Below are positions 59,941-64,000 of a DNA stretch of 64,000 bases, piece by piece. A program made the translations under genes and the position numbers. Each line of letters opens with the position of its first letter. The stretch's first letter is position 1. The notes under the pieces were generated by a model. That model was not told where the DNA came from, did not search any database, and saw nothing but the letters and a program-made list of their open reading frames with translations. Source of the DNA: Bacteroidales bacterium (GTDB lineage: Bacteria; Bacteroidota; Bacteroidia; Bacteroidales; UBA932); assembly GCA_017482565.1 (NCBI GenBank), contig JAFUMO010000050.1, positions 1 through 64,000 of the forward strand, given 5' to 3'.

Positions 59941-59974
59941 AATGTATTTAGTTAGTTTATTATATCCGCAGATA

Positions 59975-60760
59975 TTATTTGTTTCTCTTCACAAACTCTT
60001 GTGCAACGAATGATGCAACATCATCAGCATAGGTATTTGCGCCAAAACCTGCATCATATCCAAGCTCCTTTGCAAGTTCGTGGCTGATTCTTGGTCCACC
60101 ACATACAACAATCATCTTGTCCCTCAAGCCCTCAGCCTCCATAAGCTCAATAAGCTCAGTAAGGTTCTGGATATGTACATCCTTCTGGGTAACTGTCTGT
60201 GAAACAAGAATTGCATCTGCCTTAAGCTCAATTGCACTGGCAAGGAACTCCTCGTTAGGCACCTGGCTGCCGAGGTTGTATGCCTCAACCATATCATATC
60301 TCTCAAGGCCATAGTGTCCTGCATAACCCTTCATGTTCATAATGGCGTCAATACCTACAGTGTGGGCATCAGTACCTGTACTTGCACCAACAAGTACCAG
60401 CTTCCTGCCTATGTTCTCCTTAATGTACTCGTCACACTCATGCATATCCATGGTGTTGCTCTCTACCTTTGGAACATAGATGTTTGAGTAGTCTACTGTA
60501 TGTGTAAGGTTGCCGTAGCAGTTGAAGAATGTAAAGCCTGGAGTAAGCTCCTTTGCAAAAGCAACAAGGGGATTCTCAAAACCCATCTTCTTCATAAGAA
60601 GTTTTGCAGCCTCCTCTGCCTCTGCCCCATTAGGGACAGGAAGTGTGAAGCTCACCTGAACCTTACCGTCATTCATTGTATCACCGTATGGCTTTACTTT
60701 AGCCAAATCTAGAGTCTGGTCAAAATCCTTTGCAGACATTGAATATAGTCCACCAGCCAT
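59975..60760 (-). CDS. kamE: Lysine 5,6-aminomutase beta subunit
   Basis: A 261-residue subunit of the adenosylcobalamin/PLP enzyme that moves the 6-amino group of beta-lysine. The B12-binding motif is DAHTVG (D131, H133 and G136), and K144 in MNMKGYAGHYG matches the known PLP-binding lysine 144 of the Clostridium beta subunit. The Rossmann domain is LVLVGASTGTDAH onward, and the C-terminal part continues VVCGGPRISHELAKELGYD. It starts three bases after kamD. Confidence 0.94.
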   Translation of the reverse strand: MAGGLYSMSAKDFDQTLDLAKVKPYGDTMNDGKVQVSFTLPVPNGAEAEEAAKLLMKKMGFENPLVAFAKELTPGFTFFNCYGNLTHTVDYSNIYVPKVESNTMDMHECDEYIKENIGRKLVLVGASTGTDAHTVGIDAIMNMKGYAGHYGLERYDMVEAYNLGSQVPNEEFLASAIELKADAILVSQTVTQKDVHIQNLTELIELMEAEGLRDKMIVVCGGPRISHELAKELGYDAGFGANTYADDVASFVAQEFVKRNK

Positions 60761-60762
60761 TG

Positions 60763-62316
60763 TTATTTCCTCCCTTTCATTAAGTTAATAAATGGATTCA
60801 TGTAGTTGGCACCCTTATCAACAACGCCGTCAAGACCTTTACCGCCAACTCTGCTTCTCTTCACATCACCGAAGATACCTTTCTCAAGGGCATTGAACAA
60901 TCCCTCTGATGTCATCTGCTCAAGAAGTGCAATTGCATTGTCAAGAACCTCTTTTGCCCTGTTCCTGATTATACCACCCTCCTTGAACTCCATCTCATCA
61001 CCTATGCTCTTCATGTTGTTGAAGATATATTTTGCGTTCTCAATTGAGAGGAAACGGTCGCTCATGAATGGAGTGTGAATAGCCTCTGTAGGCATACCAA
61101 GGAGCTGCAGGCCCTGGCTTGTCCAGATACCTATCATGTTGAACAAGGCATCCTGCAAGTGGCCCCTGAAGATGTTTCCTGTCATGAATTTTGTAGGAGG
61201 CATATATTTGAGCGGAGCCTTAGGGAAGATTTCACGTGCCATCTGAGCCTGTGCAAGCTCATAAAGGAAACCGTTCTCAAGCATAGGGTCCATCTCAAAT
61301 GCGTGTCCCAGACCCATCTGCTCCTCAGGAAGGCCTGCCAGCAATGCAAGCTGCTCGTTGATGAGGTCAGAAGCAAGTACTGTATGTGCAGCCTCCACAG
61401 CATCAGCTGTAGTAAGGTAGTTGTCCTCACCTGTGTTGATGATTACACCTGCAAAGCCGTTGATTATTCTTGACATATACTGGTCAACCAATGTCCTCTG
61501 CATGTTGATGTCGCGGAACAGGATACCGTAAAGGGCATCGTTCAACATAACGTCAAGCCCCTCAAATGCACCCATGATAGCAATCTCAGGCATACACAAG
61601 CCAGAGCAGTAGTTACATACCCTGATATATCTGCCAAGCTCCTCACCAACCTTATCCATTGCCTCACGCATTATCTTGAAGTTGGCCTGTGTAGCGTAGG
61701 TACCGCCAAATCCCTCAGTTGTAACACCGTAAGGAACATAGTCCAACAAGCTCTGTCCGGTAGTCCTGATAACTGCAATGATGTCAGCACCCTGACGTGC
61801 AGCAGCCTCAGCCTGGACAACATCCTCATATATGTTACCGGTAGCCACAATTACATACAGGTAAGGTTTAGGACCCTCGCCTATTGTATTGAGATAGTTC
61901 TCCCTTCTCTCCCTTCTTGCCCTGATCTTTGCAATGCTTGAATCAATTACAGGCTGAAGGATATTGTCAAGGGATGCCTTGTCGGCAACCTCTATTTTTG
62001 TAAGGTCCAGGGTACCTGCTGCAACTTTTTCTGCAACCTCCTGTGGATTCATGCCTGTATTCACCATTGCGTTTGCAATGTAGAAAAGGACACCCTCCCC
62101 AAGTACACCTTTAGATTTAAGGTCATCCACAATAACGTTAGGAAGCGGAACCTGATTCTCATCAACTCCGTCAATCCCCATAAGTCTGCACAACGTACGC
62201 TCAACAGCTACAGTTGTCTTAGACTCAACAAAAGCTTGAACCTCATTGGCAATCTCCTGAGCCAACGACTTGGCATGTTCAACCTTTTTAAAATCCAATC
62301 CTAATTTACTCTGCAT
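60763..62316 (-). CDS. kamD: Lysine 5,6-aminomutase alpha subunit
   Basis: A 517-residue large subunit with a TIM-barrel-like substrate and cofactor domain. Recognisable parts are GVTTEGFGGTYATQANFKIMREA, YCSGLCMPEIAIMGAFEG and LGHAFEMDPMLENGFLYELAQAQ. The length equals that of the known enzyme. With KamE it converts beta-L-lysine to 3,5-diaminohexanoate. It is preceded by the MutS-like gene kamC and directly followed by kamE. Confidence 0.94.
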   Translation of the reverse strand: MQSKLGLDFKKVEHAKSLAQEIANEVQAFVESKTTVAVERTLCRLMGIDGVDENQVPLPNVIVDDLKSKGVLGEGVLFYIANAMVNTGMNPQEVAEKVAAGTLDLTKIEVADKASLDNILQPVIDSSIAKIRARRERRENYLNTIGEGPKPYLYVIVATGNIYEDVVQAEAAARQGADIIAVIRTTGQSLLDYVPYGVTTEGFGGTYATQANFKIMREAMDKVGEELGRYIRVCNYCSGLCMPEIAIMGAFEGLDVMLNDALYGILFRDINMQRTLVDQYMSRIINGFAGVIINTGEDNYLTTADAVEAAHTVLASDLINEQLALLAGLPEEQMGLGHAFEMDPMLENGFLYELAQAQMAREIFPKAPLKYMPPTKFMTGNIFRGHLQDALFNMIGIWTSQGLQLLGMPTEAIHTPFMSDRFLSIENAKYIFNNMKSIGDEMEFKEGGIIRNRAKEVLDNAIALLEQMTSEGLFNALEKGIFGDVKRSRVGGKGLDGVVDKGANYMNPFINLMKGRK

Positions 62317-62328
62317 ATAATAGTTATA

Positions 62329-63675
62329 TTAGTTATTTAAGTTCTTTTTAGTACATTCAATCCACTGAGGGTCAATGCCAAGGCTCTCAGCAATTGCAAT
62401 TGCCTCGTGAGGCACCTCCCCGCAATGGGTCTGTTGGAGGGTATAGTCCATCACGCCATTTACCAATCCCTTTACCCTGTATCTCTTTACCTTATCATTC
62501 AATATGTTGTAGTGGGTTGTAAGTACAAATCCTCCCCTTACCTGTCCAATCACATCAAGCAGCCCTTCTACAAGGGCGGTACCTTCAACAGGATTTGTAG
62601 TCCTTGCCGGCTCATCTATCAGCGCCAGCAGGCTCCTCCCCTCCCTTATCTTCCTGATGACTGCATCAATTGCCATAATCTCACCTGCAAATGAAGAGAC
62701 ACCCTTCACAATGCTCTGTTCATCCCCTATGCACAACGCAACCTCATCCACCAGATTTACGCAACAATCGTGCGCAGCAACCCCAAAACCGAACTGAGCA
62801 AGCAACTGGTTCAGCGCCAGAGATTTCAACACTACACTCTTGCCACCCATATTTGCTCCTATAATGGTAATCGGATCCCTTTCAAATGCAATGTCCACCG
62901 GATGGAACTCCCTCCCGGCCTCCGCCAGAACAGCCTTTACTGCCGGATTGAACATTCCGTTGTAGAAAGTTTCCCCCTCCTCCACAACAACAGGAAAACA
63001 CAACCCCATCTTCTTCATCTGGGCAGCCTTTGCAATGAGAATATCCAGAAATGAAAGGTTCCTCAAGGCCAGTGCAAGATCAGATGCATAAGATTGCAGT
63101 CTTCCCGACAAATCTCCCCTTATTTCCAGTTCCAGGTCTGCATTCTTCTGCAGCAGTACTGCCAGTTCAGCCCTCTTCTCATCGGGAAGCTCCTCTCCAT
63201 TACCCTGAAGGGCCCTCATCTGTTTCCTTATATTCCTCAATTCATCTGAATAAGAATCATATACATAGAATGAAGGGATATTGAGGCTGTCTGGATCCAG
63301 AATCTGCACAACAGCATCCAGCTCAGGCAAACCTACTGCCACAATACGCTGCTGCTCCAAAAGTTCCCTTACCTCACCGGAAACTATTGAAAGATATTTG
63401 ATTTCAAAGAGCTCAATATCATCCAGGACCACTCCAGCCTCAAGCCTGCCTATAGTTGTCTGTACATCCTTCAGACACATCAGCTTGGCAGCTATCTGAG
63501 TACAGTCCTTGTCATAAATCTCATTAAGCCTGCGGTAATGGAAATCCAGCTCCCTCTTGGTCTGCATCATCTGGGAAGCAAGCAGCATCTTCCTTCCACA
63601 AGGAGACATAATATCCAATGTCTCAAACATATACCTTATGCCGCAATCTATATCAAGCGCAGACTTAAATGTCAT
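62329..63675 (-). CDS. kamC: MutS-like P-loop ATPase of the kam cluster (KamC)
   Basis: A 448-residue protein with the ATPase domain of MutS. Walker A is IIGANMGGKS (residues 271-280); the signature SSFAGEIMAIDAVI and the Walker B/acidic segment SLLALIDEPARTTNP follow, then TTHYNILNDKV. The N-terminal half is helical and lacks the mismatch-binding domain. It is a conserved neighbour of lysine aminomutase genes. A role in reactivating or loading cobalamin on KamDE is an old guess I cannot confirm. It overlaps kamB by 11 bases. Confidence 0.82.
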   Translation of the reverse strand: MTFKSALDIDCGIRYMFETLDIMSPCGRKMLLASQMMQTKRELDFHYRRLNEIYDKDCTQIAAKLMCLKDVQTTIGRLEAGVVLDDIELFEIKYLSIVSGEVRELLEQQRIVAVGLPELDAVVQILDPDSLNIPSFYVYDSYSDELRNIRKQMRALQGNGEELPDEKRAELAVLLQKNADLELEIRGDLSGRLQSYASDLALALRNLSFLDILIAKAAQMKKMGLCFPVVVEEGETFYNGMFNPAVKAVLAEAGREFHPVDIAFERDPITIIGANMGGKSVVLKSLALNQLLAQFGFGVAAHDCCVNLVDEVALCIGDEQSIVKGVSSFAGEIMAIDAVIRKIREGRSLLALIDEPARTTNPVEGTALVEGLLDVIGQVRGGFVLTTHYNILNDKVKRYRVKGLVNGVMDYTLQQTHCGEVPHEAIAIAESLGIDPQWIECTKKNLNN

Positions 63676-63979
63676 AATTGTTCTTAACTATATCATAAAC
63701 CGGAAGCCCTAAGGCATCCTGCAATTTTTCACACAAAATGTCACTGTCCAGAACATAACCGTTTGGAGCAGTGGGGTTCACACAAACAGCAACAAGCTTG
63801 CTCTTCTGCAGAACCTTAATCTTTCCCCCCCTCGCACAAAAGATCCTGTAAGCCTGTTCACCCACAAAAATCTTTGTAAAGTCCTTCACCACAAGGGTCA
63901 CCTCCTTCACATTCCTGGAATCCGCAACCAGATTCAGCAGCTTGTCGGTAAGTGCCCCAACTGTATAGATCAACTTCAT
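63665..63979 (-). CDS. kamB: Small KamB-like protein of the lysine fermentation cluster
   Basis: A 104-residue protein with alternating strands and helices (LIYTVGALTDKLLNLV, then KEVTLVVKDFTKIFVGEQAY). It has no motif I can name. It sits before kamC, overlapping it by 11 bases, the place where kamB lies in lysine-fermenting bacteria. It is probably a partner or adaptor of KamC. The upstream genes of the cluster (kamA and others) would lie beyond the right edge. Confidence 0.65.
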   Translation of the reverse strand: MKLIYTVGALTDKLLNLVADSRNVKEVTLVVKDFTKIFVGEQAYRIFCARGGKIKVLQKSKLVAVCVNPTAPNGYVLDSDILCEKLQDALGLPVYDIVKNNYDI

Positions 63980-64000
63980 GCCGGCAGTTATATCTGTCTT

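Noticed and set aside
1..64000. CRISPR arrays, tRNA or rRNA genes.
   Set aside because: No regular repeat-spacer pattern, no tRNA cloverleaf and no rRNA sequence was recognised in the intergenic regions read.

Overview
The window looks like a Bacteroidales chromosome (GC roughly in the mid-40s by eye). Several promoters fit the Bacteroidetes pattern TTTG-N19-21-TAnnTTTG, Shine-Dalgarno sites are mostly weak, and the gene families are typical of the group. The metabolism points to an anaerobic, amino-acid-fermenting, probably gut-associated member: lysine-to-butyrate genes, a 2-oxoacid:ferredoxin oxidoreductase, an ADP-forming acyl-CoA synthetase, superoxide reductase, a bile-acid-type dehydrogenase and cysteate synthase. 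Rikenellaceae- or Odoribacteraceae-like relatives fit best, but this is inference. No rRNA, tRNA, CRISPR array or complete insertion sequence was recognised.

Layout. 1-0.6 kb: an XRE regulator and the stub of a BRO-family gene. 0.6-4.7 kb: pyrophosphatase, a secreted M28 peptidase, superoxide reductase, a small acidic protein and a lipocalin. 4.7-8.5 kb (minus): an operon for MTA/SAH deaminase, purine nucleoside phosphorylase, a HAD hydrolase and a metallo-beta-lactamase-fold protein. 8.7-12.7 kb: a B12-binding radical SAM protein, pncB and a PhzF-like gene. 12.9-17.8 kb: an ADP-forming acyl-CoA synthetase, a 55-residue membrane protein and a four-subunit VOR-type oxidoreductase, together a branched-chain 2-oxoacid oxidation and ATP-forming unit. 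17.9-20.4 kb: coiled-coil protein, zapA, a 6S RNA candidate and rny. 20.4-23.5 kb: an accessory segment with a caspase-like protease, a chimeric sigma/ATPase gene, a STAS-like protein and a BRO protein. 23.7-31.1 kb (minus): ilvDBNCAE behind an Ile/Leu/Val-rich leader peptide and terminator, a classical attenuator layout. 31.2-39.8 kb: C69 dipeptidase, NfeD protease, carAB and a cation antiporter. 40.0-42.4 kb: a second accessory patch with a decayed helicase and a DUF4143 ATPase.

42.6-51.4 kb holds the most interesting block. A MarR regulator leads into five heterodisulfide-reductase-like genes (HdrC, HdrB, HdrA, a second HdrC and a membrane cytochrome b/HdrD fusion). Cysteate synthase, with its own strong promoter, and a SulP anion transporter follow. 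51.5-55.4 kb: a toxin-antitoxin pair, an unknown protein, a 7-alpha-hydroxysteroid-dehydrogenase-like enzyme and an AtoE short-chain fatty acid transporter. 55.7-64 kb (minus): a lipoprotein built of CxxC repeats, then the lysine fermentation cluster (kamB, kamC, kamD, kamE, atoA, acyl-CoA dehydrogenase, etfB, etfA), which runs in from beyond the right edge.

Two sequence-level signals stand out. The 9-mer TTCCCGACA occurs at least 15 times over both strands against about 0.5 expected. A dispersed palindromic repeat (core TCGTGTCACG) is shared between the mtaD 3' end and the hdr operon. Several housekeeping proteins carry in-frame low-complexity insertions.
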